A DNA stretch of 5,339 bases from positions 1-5,339 of the forward strand of contig VBEU01000179.1 of NCBI GenBank assembly GCA_005883775.1, in the 5' to 3' direction. Source of the stretch: Chloroflexota bacterium (GTDB taxonomy: Bacteria > Chloroflexota > Limnocylindria > P2-11E). Made by a program: the position numbers and the translations under genes. The notes beneath the pieces were generated by a model. It was not told the origin of the DNA and searched no databases. It worked only from the letters and a program-made list of their open reading frames with translations. Numbering within the stretch: the first letter of the stretch is position 1; each line of letters opens with the position of its first letter. Positions 5,320 to 5,339 of the stretch are shown here, one piece after another.

Positions 5320-5339
5320 ATGTTTCGGCGCACCCTCTC
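5320..5339 (+). CDS. Possible start of a downstream gene, cut by window edge
   Basis: An ATG 15 bases after the glyA stop opens a frame reading MFRRTL to the window end. The spacing and strand fit continuation of the cluster, but only six codons are visible and no good ribosome binding site precedes them. No function can be given. The stretch from 5305 contains no hairpin terminator that I can see. Confidence 0.2.

Noticed and set aside
5305..5339. Possible terminator after glyA
   Set aside because: No inverted repeat with a T-run is visible in the 35 available bases.

Overview
The window is a gene-dense, high-GC bacterial chromosome segment with alternative GTG starts, 1- and 4-base gene overlaps and almost no non-coding DNA. 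The order prmC ... tsaC/sua5 - rpiB - glyA is a conserved housekeeping cluster in Gram-positive-type lineages (Firmicutes, Actinobacteria, Chloroflexota). Together with the long-form GlyA, I would guess an uncultured Chloroflexota-like or related bacterium. That placement is inference from gene order and base composition only.

Layout. Positions 1-695 (minus strand) hold the N-terminal 231 residues of a threonine/serine ammonia-lyase (IlvA type) that runs off the left edge. A 25-base gap separates it from the divergent prmC (721-1569, release-factor glutamine methyltransferase). prmC is coupled by a shared TGATG to a GNAT acetyltransferase (1569-2147). A HAD-superfamily protein follows on the opposite strand (2029-2751). 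The plus-strand cluster then resumes with TsaC/Sua5 (2778-3272), ribose-5-phosphate isomerase B (3269-3754) and serine hydroxymethyltransferase (3751-5304), each joined to the next by an ATGA overlap. The last 35 bases may hold the start of another gene.

The part that is not ordinary is 2029-2753. The HAD gene lies head-on inside the cluster, and both neighbours are damaged exactly at its edges. The GNAT frame has no stop at its natural end and reads 38 Arg/Pro-rich codons into the antisense of the HAD gene. The TsaC/Sua5 homology begins abruptly one codon after a TAG that overlaps the HAD start codon, so the usual N-terminal 20 to 25 residues are absent and the first usable start is a GTG inside the PTDTVYG motif. 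The simplest reading is that a HAD gene of about 0.72 kb was inserted or rearranged here, removing the GNAT stop and the tsaC 5' end. An assembly chimera is the main alternative. The HAD protein itself lacks the second motif I aspartate.

Functionally the cluster joins translation quality (PrmC acts on release factors, TsaC on tRNA t6A37) with central metabolism (RpiB in the pentose phosphate pathway, GlyA in serine/glycine and one-carbon supply). IlvA and TsaC both consume L-threonine. No RNA genes, CRISPR arrays, insertion sequences or convincing terminators were seen. Apart from the HAD junctions this is an ordinary housekeeping region, and I do not see a new defence or biosynthetic system.
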